DNA of 64,000 nucleotides from Streptomyces sp. NRRL S-337 (lineage in GTDB: Bacteria; Actinomycetota; Actinomycetes; Streptomycetales; Streptomycetaceae). Numbering within the stretch: the first letter of the stretch is position 1; each line of letters begins with the position of its first letter. Where the stretch lies: the NCBI RefSeq assembly GCF_000720175.1, contig NZ_JOIX01000039.1, positions 1 to 64,000 on the forward strand, in the 5' to 3' direction. Made by a program: the position numbers and the translations under genes. The notes beneath the pieces were generated by a model that saw nothing but the letters and a program-made list of their open reading frames with translations, did not search any database and had not been told where the DNA came from. Shown piece by piece: positions 50,091-57,685 of this stretch.

Positions 50091-50267
50091 CCCCTTAGAC
50101 ACCTCACTCTGACCAGCGGATTCCCGGATCGGGAAGCCGCTGCGCTCCAGGTGCTCCGAGCGGATGCCTACTTCAACAGTGACCAGGTGGCCGTACGCGG
50201 CACCATGCGCGTCGGGTTCGGCTACCCGCACCCGGCGGCAATCACCAAAGTCACGCTCACCGCGTAG
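50091..50267 (+). pseudogene. C-terminal fragment of a phage major capsid-like protein
   Basis: A frame of 58 codons reads, in part, GFPDREAAALQVLRADAYFN and VAVRGTMRVGFGYPHPAAIT, ending KVTLTA-stop. FNSDQVAVRGTMRVGFGYPHPAAI resembles the end of HK97-type major capsid proteins (F..D.VA.R...R.GFG..HP.A). It has no start codon and begins right at the insertion border, so only the C-terminus remains. The identification is by pattern and moderate. Confidence 0.5.
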
Positions 50268-50478
50268 CGCTCTGACTTGGGGGGATACCCCCTCGGTCAG
50301 TCACGCCGGACCGCAAGCGTATAGCAGCTCGGATCGTGTACGGGTTCCAAGGTCGTTAGGGGCGAGGGGCAGCATCATCTGACTCCGTCCAGGACCCTGA
50401 AAGGTCGGGTAAAGGTCGTATAGAAGACGGGTGGAAAGACGTGTTCATGGCGTGGTCGTCCTCGTTAGCGTCCCAGCC

Positions 50479-50616
50479 ATGGAAATGATGCAAGCTCTTC
50501 CCATCTTCAGCTCTGCCCTGTCTGCCGTTGTCTTGGTAGCGGTTGCCCACCCGGATCCGGCTATCCGTGAGCGAGCGGTCCGTGTTCTGTCGCTGGTGTT
50601 CGGCAGGCGTCGCTAG
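50479..50616 (+). CDS. Small phage/plasmid-type membrane peptide
   Basis: 45 aa: MEMMQALPIFSSALSAVVLV (one membrane helix), then AHPDPAIRERAVRVLSLVFG with a basic end. The HPDPxxRxRAxxVLxxLxG pattern is frequent in small proteins of Streptomyces integrative elements and phages. ATG 50479 is inside a longer frame; there is no strong ribosome site. A hairpin terminator follows at 50633-50656. Confidence 0.6.
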   Translation: MEMMQALPIFSSALSAVVLVAVAHPDPAIRERAVRVLSLVFGRRR

Positions 50617-50632
50617 GGTCCACACATATGGC

Positions 50633-50656
50633 GCCCCGGTAGCAACTGACCGGGGC
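50633..50656 (+). terminator. Terminator after the small membrane peptide
   Basis: GCCCCGGT (50633-50640) and ACCGGGGC (50649-50656) with an 8-nt loop, followed by TCCTTTAT. Confidence 0.7.
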
Positions 50657-50691
50657 TCCTTTATGCCTGTCCTGTTAAGGAGGTGACACCA

Positions 50692-50868
50692 TGCCGGGCC
50701 GTCCCGAAGCGCAGTGACCAGCGCCGGAGGCGCAACAAGAGCGACGGCCCGGACCTGGTGAAGGCCCCCGGCAGGGCGGGGCTGCTCAAGGCAGTGGCAG
50801 GAAGGTTCGTCCACCACATGTTCAATGGATTGTCCACCACGCGGCTCCTGCACCGCTGGCAGTGGTGA
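50692..50868 (+). pseudogene. Frameshifted terminase small-subunit N-terminus, copy A
   Basis: ATG 50692 with a very strong AAGGAGGT site starts MPGR and stops after 8 codons. In the next frame VPKRSDQRRRRNKSDGPDLV continues with KAPGRAG. It is the same as copy B (51219) but 2 bp shorter near codon 4, hence the shift. MPGPVPKRSDQRRRRNK is the usual start of Streptomyces phage terminase small subunits. Confidence 0.65.
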
Positions 50869-51060
50869 GGAGCCCCACGACCCATGCGGGGATGCGCTGG
50901 ATGGTCAAGTGGAGTCCACCACAGCGAAGTTCAAACACGGGTCGAGGTGTGGATTCAGGCATGGCCACTCCAGTTCAAGATTGGGCGCGACCTATCGCGA
51001 GGCTGCGATGGCTCGGCGTTGGGTGTATTGGAGCGCCGAACTCTGCCTGATACAAACTCA

Positions 51061-51112
51061 CTAGTCACAGATCTGTGACTAGCTGCCGCCAGCGAGTCAC
51101 AGATCTGTGAGT
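51061..51112. repeat. 32-bp tandem repeat with palindromic TCACAGATCTGTGA core
   Basis: A 22-bp perfect palindrome at 51061-51082 (core TCACAGATCTGTGA) is repeated 32 bp downstream (51095-51112) with the same spacer AGCTGCCGCCAGCG. A decayed third copy begins near 51127. Such arrays serve as operators, iterons or recombination sites; which one is unknown. Confidence 0.8.
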
Positions 51113-51218
51113 AGCTGCCGCCAGCGTCACTGATTTCATCTGGCGGTTTCACAGATATTTGCCTGCCACTTGAAAACGATGTATCGGGTGCTCGTTGGGC
51201 TGCATGGGAGGTGGCACT

Positions 51219-51401
51219 ATGCCGGGCCCCGTCCCAAAGCGAAGCGATCAGCGCCGACGGCGTAACAAGAGCGACGGCCCGGAACTGGCGAAGGCTCCCG
51301 GTGGCGCGGCCCCTGAGGTTCCGCCGGCCGACGATCCAACGGCTTCGTTTGGCCTGCCGACTGGCGTTGGATCGCTCAGGAGTTCGACACGTAGTCAGTG
51401 A
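51219..51401 (+). pseudogene. Truncated terminase small-subunit N-terminus, copy B
   Basis: 60-codon frame: MPGPVPKRSDQRRRRNKSDG, then PELAKAPGGAAPEVPPADD, after which the frame leaves the expected sequence (a plausible continuation, FVWPADWRWIAQEF, is in another frame). GGGAGGT precedes the ATG. DNA from 51219 to about 51306 is about 80% identical to 50692-50780. This is a decayed phage gene, duplicated. Confidence 0.65.
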
Positions 51402-51498
51402 GCGCCGCAGATCGCTGGCGGCCTGGCTGCGCCAGCCCGGACTACACACCCCTGTGGCTTCCTCCCTTGCCGGAGTGGTTGCGGGGGCTTTCATCGTT

Positions 51499-52605
51499 CT
51501 ATGACGCCTCGACCTCTGCCATCAGTAGCCGGAGCGTCAACGAATGTTTTTCCGGGGGCAGCTCGTCCATCGCGGCCCGCGCGTAGGCGGTGCCTCCAGT
51601 CCTGTCTCCGGACCGGGCCAGCATCAGCCCACGGTGCATTTCCAGGTGGGTCGCGAAGCGAGGCAGCGTGGCGGGCAGTTCGCGTCGAGCAGCTTCCTGG
51701 GCCTCGACGGCCCCCCGCTCATCCCCAAGCCTGGCGAGCAGCAGCGAGCGGAAGACGTTCACCCGCCACCAGGGAACGGCATAGTCGCTGGTTTGCTCAT
51801 AGGACCCGGCCTTGTCGAACACCCTCTGCCCCTGCTCGGAGAGCCTGAGCGCCGCCTTATGGTCTCCTCGCAGCGCGGCAGCGTGCGCCTTGCCGTAGAT
51901 GGCGTTGAGGAGCCCTAGCGACGGTTTATGACTGATGGCCATGGCCTGATCGGCCAACGTGTCAGCTACGCCGAGTGACGCTCCCTCATATCCGAGCGCG
52001 ATTGCTGCCCGACCGCGTACCCAGACGCGGGCCTGATCGTCTCCGGACTCGTCCGCAGCTTCAGCAGCGAGCCGGTACCAGTTGACCGCCTTGGATCCAT
52101 CCGAGCCGGGGAACGTCTTGGCGTAAAGGGTCATGAGCCGTGAGGCCACGGACCACAGCCGAGGGTTGTCAAGCTGCTGCTGCACCACCACCAGCTCACC
52201 GGATACGCGACGCTGAATGTCGGCGGCACCAAGGCTCATGTACTCAGTGCCGTAGGTGTCTAGTTTGCTCTCCCAGTCGTCTACGGACGGCCCGCCCCGG
52301 AGCCGGGCGGCGAAGCCCATGGACAAGAGGTCAGAGGCCACCACGGGCGCTATGGCGGCTCCCGCTGCATCGGTCAGGAAGGTACGTCGCTTCACATCGT
52401 CCTCAAGCACAGCTAGGGGAACATCGAGCACTGCGGACAGGCACCGGAGGTAGTACGCCCCCGGCGTTACCTTGCAACGCTCCCAGCGACTGACGTACTC
52501 CCGATCAAGGTTCGTTCCAAAGGCGTCGTTGATCGCTGATGCCAGTCGCCCCTGGCTCCATCCGCGTGCCCGGCGTAGATCCCTGATCAGCTCCCCAATG
52601 GACAT
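51499..52605 (-). CDS. XRE-family regulator with TPR-like C-terminus
   Basis: 368-aa regulator. The HTH (1-70) reads IGELIRDLRRARGWSQGRLA and NLDREYVSRWERCKVTPGAY. The rest is a helical, TPR-like repeat domain (about 130-365: VNWYRLAAEAADESGDDQAR, AAALRGDHKAALRLSEQGQR, AVEAQEAARRELPATLPRFA). Proteins of this kind are encoded in many Streptomyces integrative elements next to divergent small Cys-containing genes. It is divergent from such a pair here, with three TGCCACT repeats between. Probably a self-controlling switch; signal unknown. Confidence 0.88.
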   Translation of the reverse strand: MSIGELIRDLRRARGWSQGRLASAINDAFGTNLDREYVSRWERCKVTPGAYYLRCLSAVLDVPLAVLEDDVKRRTFLTDAAGAAIAPVVASDLLSMGFAARLRGGPSVDDWESKLDTYGTEYMSLGAADIQRRVSGELVVVQQQLDNPRLWSVASRLMTLYAKTFPGSDGSKAVNWYRLAAEAADESGDDQARVWVRGRAAIALGYEGASLGVADTLADQAMAISHKPSLGLLNAIYGKAHAAALRGDHKAALRLSEQGQRVFDKAGSYEQTSDYAVPWWRVNVFRSLLLARLGDERGAVEAQEAARRELPATLPRFATHLEMHRGLMLARSGDRTGGTAYARAAMDELPPEKHSLTLRLLMAEVEAS

Positions 52606-52627
52606 GACCCCATCTTGCCCCTAGCAC

Positions 52628-52686
52628 TGCCACTGGACAGGTCAAGAATGGGGTTTCGTAGGCCACTTGCCACTACAGATGCCACT
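52628..52686. promoter_or_regulatory. Three TGCCACT repeats in the XRE promoter
   Basis: TGCCACT at 52628-52634, 52668-52674 and 52680-52686, the last two 12 bp apart and followed by TACGCT, a possible -10 for the small genes. Candidate XRE sites. Confidence 0.5.
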
Positions 52687-52721
52687 ACGCTGCCCTGCTC
52701 ACTCTCGGGATTATCGCGGGC

Positions 52722-52931
52722 ATGACCGAGCCGACGAGATACATGACTGCATCAGTAGAACTGCCTTTATGGCTGGAGCTGGAACCCGTGCCGGTAGACG
52801 GGTGCGATGTGTGCGGCGCGCTGGCCCGGGAGCGGGAAGCCGCACGGATCGCCGGAGACGGCTCGAAGGTGAGCGACTGCAATGTTGAGATCCGGCGCCA
52901 CCCGCACGGCAAGAACGAGGCCTGGTCATGA
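52722..52931 (+). CDS. Small Cys-motif protein 1, divergent from XRE
   Basis: 69 aa. After LPLWLELEPVPVDGCDVCGA (CxxC at about 28-31) comes a helical, charged part (LAREREAARIAGDGSKVSDC) and RRHPHGKNEAWS. Short cysteine pairs may bind zinc. It is coupled (ATGA at 52928-52931) to the next small gene. Similar proteins accompany XRE-TPR genes in Streptomyces elements; function unknown. Confidence 0.75.
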   Translation: MTEPTRYMTASVELPLWLELEPVPVDGCDVCGALAREREAARIAGDGSKVSDCNVEIRRHPHGKNEAWS

Positions 52932-53161
52932 GCGCGAGTGGCGGCATGCCGCGCGGTGAGCATGTCTCGTATCAGGATCCGCTCTCTGTGCCTCGCTCCG
53001 GTCTCGCCGACCCTCACGACTGCCCTGGATGCGCCCTGCTGAAAGAGCAATTGAGCGAAATCCTCCAGGAGCAGAACAGCCTCGCCTTGTGGGAGGTTCT
53101 CGACAATGTGAAGAAGCACAAGAAATACGGGCACCCAGAAGACGCACGCCCGTCCCAGTAG
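52928..53161 (+). CDS. Small Cys-motif protein 2
   Basis: 77 aa. ADPHDCPGCALLKEQLSEIL contains CPGC (about 33-36), followed by a helical coiled segment (QEQNSLALWEVLDNVKKHKK). It overlaps the previous stop by 4 nt, so both are made together. Function unknown; probably part of the same switch as the XRE regulator. Confidence 0.75.
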   Translation: MSASGGMPRGEHVSYQDPLSVPRSGLADPHDCPGCALLKEQLSEILQEQNSLALWEVLDNVKKHKKYGHPEDARPSQ

Positions 53162-53164
53162 ACC

Positions 53165-53204
53165 GGGGCGGGGCCAGCGTGCCGCATGCGCCGCCCCCGC
53201 CCCT
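53165..53204 (+). terminator. GC hairpin after small gene 2
   Basis: GGGGCGGGGC (53165-53174) pairs with GCCCCCGCCCC (from 53193) with one bulge and is followed by TTCG. Suits a terminator before the region that holds the new regulator promoter. Confidence 0.55.
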
Positions 53205-53426
53205 TCGACTCCCCCGACCGGACAAGCCTTGAGTAGGGACAGGTCGTGTCCCGTCTGAGCTGACGTGCTCAGACTCTCGCCCCGGTCCGCCCCGTCACGG
53301 GGGTGCTGCCCTAGGCAGTGAGGGCAACCGCTTCGGACCTGGGGAAGCCGAAGCCCCCTGTGGCCCTGTCCGGCAACGGCGAGCAACGCCAGCCGGGCAG
53401 GGCTTTCTGCTGCGTAGTCTGGCCAT
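53205..53426. promoter_or_regulatory. Spacer with the element-supplied promoter of the regulator
   Basis: 222 bp without a gene. It has short dyads (GAAGCCGAAGCCCC, GGCAACGGCGAGCAACGCC). TAGTCT (53415-53420) is a -10-like hexamer whose end is 6 nt before the ATG at 53427, so the regulator is probably expressed from a leaderless transcript here. A -35 is not clear. Confidence 0.5.
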
Positions 53427-54065
53427 ATGACTGAGTCCCACGGCGAGCCGCCCGTAAGATGTACAAGAGTCCTCCTCGCCGAGGACCAGGGGATGATGCG
53501 GGGCGCGTTGGCGCTGCTGCTCGACCTGGAAGAGGACATGCAGGTCGTGGCGCAGGTCGGGGCGGGCGACCGGATCGTCGCGGCAGCTTTGGAGGCCCGT
53601 CCCGACATCGCCCTCCTGGACATCGAACTCCCCGGCCGCAGCGGGCTGGACGCCGCGGCCGATCTGCGCAGCGCGCTGCCGTCGTGCAAGGTCCTGATCG
53701 TCACGACCTTCGGGCGGCCCGGCTATCTGCGCCGCGCCATGGAGGCCGGGGCGTCCGGCTTCCTGGTCAAGGACGGCCCGGTGGAGGACCTGGCGGCGGC
53801 GATCCGCCGGGTCCTCGCCGGGGAGCGGGTGATCGACCCCGGGCTGGCCGCGGCGGCACTCAGCGCCGGGCCCAATCCACTGACCCAGCGGGAACGGGAC
53901 GTGCTGACCGCCGCGGTGGACGGCGCCACCGTCTCCGACATCGCCGGCAAGCTCCACCTCTCCCAGGCCACCGTCCGCAACTACCTCTCCGCGGCGATCG
54001 GCAAGACCGGGACCCGCAACCGTATGGAGGCGGTCCGGGCGGCGCGGCAGAACGGGTGGCTGTAG
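53427..54065 (+). CDS. NarL/LuxR-type response regulator with element-encoded N-terminus
   Basis: 212-aa regulator. The first 13 residues MTESHGEPPVRCT are encoded by the inserted element; RVLLAEDQGMMRGALALLLD begins the receiver (acidic pair in AED), the phospho-Asp is in DIALLDIELPGRSG (about 68), the conserved Thr in VLIVTTFGRP, and Lys in GFLVKDGP. The LuxR HTH is at about 150-205 (LTQRERDVLTAAVDGATVSD, IAGKLHLSQATVRNYLSAAI). It is clearly the partner of the kinase at 48661, from which it is now separated by 3.4 kb. The receiver's first strand is restored, so the protein should work, but under new control. Confidence 0.9.
   Translation: MTESHGEPPVRCTRVLLAEDQGMMRGALALLLDLEEDMQVVAQVGAGDRIVAAALEARPDIALLDIELPGRSGLDAAADLRSALPSCKVLIVTTFGRPGYLRRAMEAGASGFLVKDGPVEDLAAAIRRVLAGERVIDPGLAAAALSAGPNPLTQRERDVLTAAVDGATVSDIAGKLHLSQATVRNYLSAAIGKTGTRNRMEAVRAARQNGWL
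53469..53485. other. Putative attR of prophage-like element
   Basis: GTCCTCCTCGCCGAGGA, 15 of 17 identical to the copy at 50067-50083, at the same codons of the regulator. Distance between copies is 3402 bp, a multiple of three. Confidence 0.6.
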
Positions 54066-54092
54066 GCGGGGCACAGGGGTGACTGCGCGTCC

Positions 54093-55541
54093 CTAGCCGT
54101 TGGTGACGTCCGCGCGGCGTCGCGGCAGGGCGAGCAGCATCAGCACGATGCCGGCCAGCAGCACTCCCGAGCCGACCTGGAAGGCCAGCCCGTAGCCGTC
54201 CGCCAGGGCCGCCTTCGCGCCGTGGCCCGCCTCGATGCGGGAGGCGGCGACGGTGGACAGGATCGACAGGCCCAGGGCGCCGCCCATCTGCCGGGAGGTG
54301 TTGATCAGGCCGGAGACCAGGCCCTGGTCGGCCGGGTCGGCGCCGGAGGTGGCGATGGCGGCGACCGGGGTGGCGGTCAGACCCGCGCCCAGGGCCATCA
54401 GGATGCCGGGACCGAGGATGGTACCGAGGTACGTTCCGTTGACGTCCATCGTGCCCTGCCAGACCATGCCGGACGCGGAGATCACCGCACCGGTGACGGC
54501 CAGGGTCTTGGCGCCCAGCCGGTTCATCAGCCGCGGCCCGATCTTGGACCCCAGGACGATGGACAGCGAGTGCGGGATGAAGGAGAGCCCCGCCTGCAGC
54601 GGCTTGTAGTCGAGCACGTTCTGGACGTAGAGCGACAGGAAGTACCACATCGAGAACATCGCGGCGCCGGCCAGCACCATCGCCGCGTTCGCCGAGGACA
54701 CCGAGCGCAGCCGGAACAGCCCCAGCGGCATCAGCGGCGCCTTGGCCCGCGCCTCGACGGCGAGGAAGGCCGCGATCACGAGCAGCCCGGCGGCCAGCGG
54801 CAGCAGCGCGGACGCCGACGCCCAGCCGTCCGTCTCGGTCTGCACGATCCCGTACGCGACGAGCCCCAGCCCGCCGGTCACCAGCAGCGCACCGGGCACG
54901 TCGAGCCGTCGGGCCGCGCCCTGCCGGCTCTCGGTGAGCCACAGCACCGCGCCGGTCAGCACCAGCGCGCCGACCGGCACGTTGATCAGCAGCACCCAGC
55001 GCCAGGACAGGTACTCGGTGAGCACCCCGCCGACCAGGCCGCCCACCGCGCCCCCGCCGGCGCCGACCGCGGTCCAGGTGGCGATCGCGCGGGTCCGGGC
55101 CGGGCCGGCCGGGAACGACGTGGTGAGGATGGTGAGGGTGGCCGGCGAGAGCACCGCGGCGCCGACGCCCTGGACCGTACGCGCCGCGATCAACTGCCAG
55201 GGCTGCTGCGCCAGGCCGCCCCCCAGGCTCGCGACGGTGAACAACGCCAGCCCGAGGACGAAGATCCGCTTACGGCCGAAGAGGTCGGCGGCCCGGCCGC
55301 CGAGCAGCATGAAGCCGGCGAAGGTGATCACGTACGCGTTGACGATCCACTGCAGGCCCAGCTCGCTCAGCCCCAGACCTGTCCGCATGGCAGGCAGCGC
55401 CACGTTCACCACGGAGACGTCCAGGACGACCAGGAACTGTCCGGCGCACACCAGCAGCATCACCAGCCAGGCCGGTGCGGCGCTCCGGCGGGAGGCCGTG
55501 GACAGGGTGGCGGACTCGGCTATCGGGGGCATGCGGACCAT
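54093..55541 (-). CDS. MFS drug efflux transporter (DHA2/EmrB-QacA type, 14 helices)
   Basis: 482-aa transporter. Helix 1 has LVVLDVSVVNVALPAMRTGL (motif D1), the loop 2-3 has GGRAADLFGRKRIFVLGLAL (motif A), and helix 5 has AVGAGGGAVGGLVGGVLTEY (motif C, antiporter). YFLSLYVQNVLDYKPLQAGL and INTSRQMGGALGLSILSTVA are typical of the DHA2 family. The start may be 55541 or 55532; no strong ribosome site is present. GACCTAGGTC lies about 60 bp upstream. It faces the response regulator gene (convergent). Confidence 0.9.
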   Translation of the reverse strand: MVRMPPIAESATLSTASRRSAAPAWLVMLLVCAGQFLVVLDVSVVNVALPAMRTGLGLSELGLQWIVNAYVITFAGFMLLGGRAADLFGRKRIFVLGLALFTVASLGGGLAQQPWQLIAARTVQGVGAAVLSPATLTILTTSFPAGPARTRAIATWTAVGAGGGAVGGLVGGVLTEYLSWRWVLLINVPVGALVLTGAVLWLTESRQGAARRLDVPGALLVTGGLGLVAYGIVQTETDGWASASALLPLAAGLLVIAAFLAVEARAKAPLMPLGLFRLRSVSSANAAMVLAGAAMFSMWYFLSLYVQNVLDYKPLQAGLSFIPHSLSIVLGSKIGPRLMNRLGAKTLAVTGAVISASGMVWQGTMDVNGTYLGTILGPGILMALGAGLTATPVAAIATSGADPADQGLVSGLINTSRQMGGALGLSILSTVAASRIEAGHGAKAALADGYGLAFQVGSGVLLAGIVLMLLALPRRRADVTNG

Positions 55542-55600
55542 GCTCGCATCCGCCCCACACCCGCGCATCGGAATATGGGTGCATACACCACCTGACCGGG

Positions 55601-55610
55601 GACCTAGGTC
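55601..55610. promoter_or_regulatory. GACCTAGGTC palindrome upstream of EmrB-type gene
   Basis: 10-bp palindrome, same core as GGACCTAGGTCC at 21318-21329 before the other efflux gene. Low information alone. Confidence 0.3.
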
Positions 55611-55745
55611 GGTGGGCGGAGGGGCTGGGGGAGGAAGGGGCGGGGGGAGGGGTGGGTCCCGTAGGGGTTGGGGGCGGCGGTCCCCTAACGACTTGGGCGG
55701 CTATTGGTGTTCGGATGTGTTGCCCTGGGGTCTGGCTGGTCGGTG

Positions 55746-56723
55746 TCAGCAGACCGTTGGGTGGACGAGCACCAGTTCGGTGCTCGGCTTGTGGCGGGTG
55801 GCCCGCTGGGCGGCGCGGTCGGAGACCAGGCTGGCGACGGCCCGGTGGGTGGCCGCGTAGTGCTGGCGTCTTCCCGTGAACCGCTGGAGCGGGCGCCACT
55901 GCTTGTGCTCGGCGTTGGCGTGCTCAACGCAGATCCGTCGTGAGGACTGACGTCTGCGCTGCTCGCGCCAGGCGTACCGCTCGCCAAGCGGGGCATCGTC
56001 CTTCGGCTTCTTCGGAGGGGCGGTGACCTGACCGGGAAACTCGTTCGCCAGGCCCCGGTAGCCCTCGTCGACCTCGGCCTTCACATCTGGGTGCAAACGG
56101 AATTGTTCGGCAATGCCCTCGCTGCGCATCGCGGTCTGGTCGTGCATCCGCCCAGGACGGTCGGCTCCGGACCACAGGGTGCGGCCCTGGCCATCACTGA
56201 TCGTCGTGGTCTTGATCGTGTTCTGCTTCTTCTTCCCGGAGACGAACGCGCGGCGGCCGGGCCGGTGAGCCCTGGGACGGCGGACTTGGGTCTCGGTGCC
56301 GTCAATCCGCAGCGTCTTCCCCTCCGCGGCCGCGTAGGCGAACACGTCGGCCAGGGTCCGCAGCCGCAGACCGGGCCGATCGGGCACGGCGAAGCCGCGA
56401 TCGGCGAGCAGCGGCCGGATCTCGCCGATGGCCTCGGTCACGGTGGAGCGGCCCACCCCATAGAGCTCGGCGAGCGCGGCGTGCGGGAGCTGGGTGCGCA
56501 GGTGGGCCAGGGTGACCAGCACTCGGTCGGTGAACACCAGCTCGTGCTTGCGTCCTGCCCCGGCGGCACGTTGCCGGTCCCCGCCCCGACGGTCACGCAA
56601 GACCGACTCCCGCCGCGCCTGCCACGGACCAGTCAACTCCTCAATCAGAATGCTGAGATGTGTGAGGGAGACGCCAGTGAAGGCAGGACGCGACAAGGCC
56701 GTGCGGGCCCACTTCGTTCTCAC
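55746..56723 (-). mobile_element. IS transposase, DDE_Tnp_4 type (IS5-like)
   Basis: About 325 aa from a possible GTG at 56723 (start uncertain; GTG 56753 also possible). An N-terminal HTH (about 65-110 of the frame: RVLVTLAHLRTQLPHAALAE, LYGVGRSTVTEAIGEIRPLL) precedes the DDE domain: first Asp in KTLRIDGTETQV, second in VKAEVDEGYRGL, and Glu in ICVEHANAEHKQW. TISDGQGRTLWSGADRPGRM is typical of HARBI1/IS5 relatives. The transposase looks full length. I could not find convincing terminal inverted repeats or target duplication, so ends are not defined. Confidence 0.8.
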
Positions 56724-56881
56724 ACGGGGAGAACCTGTGTAGCCCGCTCTCACCTCACGACCGATCTTCAACGGGCGTAGCTCTTCCTCATAGGCTGGAC
56801 GGGAAGTTTGCAAGGGCGTGCCGCCTGATAGCGGGCCTCGTGAACGCGCTGATGCTCCCAAGTCAGGCCGGGGTGACCGCT

Positions 56882-57403
56882 TCAGCCCTCTCTGACGATC
56901 TCACCATCCTTGATCACGAGCAGTTTGGTGATGACGGCATCCTCATAGAAGCGCTCATACCCAACGTATTGACCGAAGCCTCCGCTTCTGGGTGAGCCGT
57001 CGAATTCGACGTAGTCGTAGTCGGCATGGGTAGCGAGCCAGCTGAGCAGCGGGTCGACGTTATCGAAGTCGTCGGGATGCAGCGCCTGGCGAGTCGTCAG
57101 CGCCCACCCGGGACGCGGGCCCTCTCGCCGTGCCAGCTCCGAGACCGTCGCTCCGCCGATTCTCCAGGCCGGACCCCGTTGGGCCAGCACCGGATACGGA
57201 GCGTTCTCCACTCGCCACTCGCCCTGGTCATCCAGCACCGGCTTGGAGTTGTCGTCAAGCACCACCTCGGGAAACTCACTAATGATGCAGAGCCGTTCAG
57301 GCTGCGGACCGAGGCCAAGGTGCCATCGGAGCTCGGCGACCTCGTCCGCTGACAGATCATCTTTGAGGTCGAGGGTGAGAAGGAAGTCGTAAGCGTCAGC
57401 CAT
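56882..57403 (-). CDS. Hypothetical protein, possible immunity/SMI-like
   Basis: 173-aa soluble acidic protein: DAYDFLLTLDLKDDLSADEV, AELRWHLGLGPQPERLCIIS, WRIGGATVSELARREGPRPG, and a C-terminal YDYVEFDGSPRSGGFGQYVG, YERFYEDAVITKLLVIKDGE. No known motif is certain. The codon use is less GC-biased than the neighbours (for example TCATAGAAGC), and it lies between an IS and a decayed spacer, so it may be acquired. Small acidic orphan proteins of this size often belong to toxin immunity families, but there is no toxin here. Confidence 0.6.
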   Translation of the reverse strand: MADAYDFLLTLDLKDDLSADEVAELRWHLGLGPQPERLCIISEFPEVVLDDNSKPVLDDQGEWRVENAPYPVLAQRGPAWRIGGATVSELARREGPRPGWALTTRQALHPDDFDNVDPLLSWLATHADYDYVEFDGSPRSGGFGQYVGYERFYEDAVITKLLVIKDGEIVREG

Positions 57404-57685
57404 CCCTGGAGGGTAGCCTCAACCACTGACATCCCGTTGGGGGAAGCTCTCCGGCCCTTTGGCACCTGGGGATGTCCATCAGCCACCGCAGCCAGGCATA
57501 GAACATCCAAGCGCGGCCAGATCCTATAACAAGAGCCAAACTCGTCTTCAATAGCCGACCGAGTCGTAAGGGTCGGGAGACCCCCCGGAAGGCCAACTAC
57601 CCGCATCGGAGCGGACGTTAACGCGACACCGACGGCCGGAAGGCCAGACGGCCACACGGCCTCGCCCCCCCACGCCCCCACAACC
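57404..57685. other. Spacer, no gene seen
   Basis: 282 bp, locally less GC-rich (CTATAACAAGAGCCAAACTCG near 57525, abbreviated). No gene, promoter or repeat can be supported. Confidence 0.5.

Noticed and set aside
50356..50853. 165-codon minus-strand frame in the prophage-like element
   Set aside because: It runs antisense through the small membrane peptide, a terminator and the terminase fragment and has no coherent sequence features.
51061..51170. Tandem palindromic repeats considered as a CRISPR array
   Set aside because: Only two to three units, identical 14-bp 'spacers' instead of unique ones, no cas genes.
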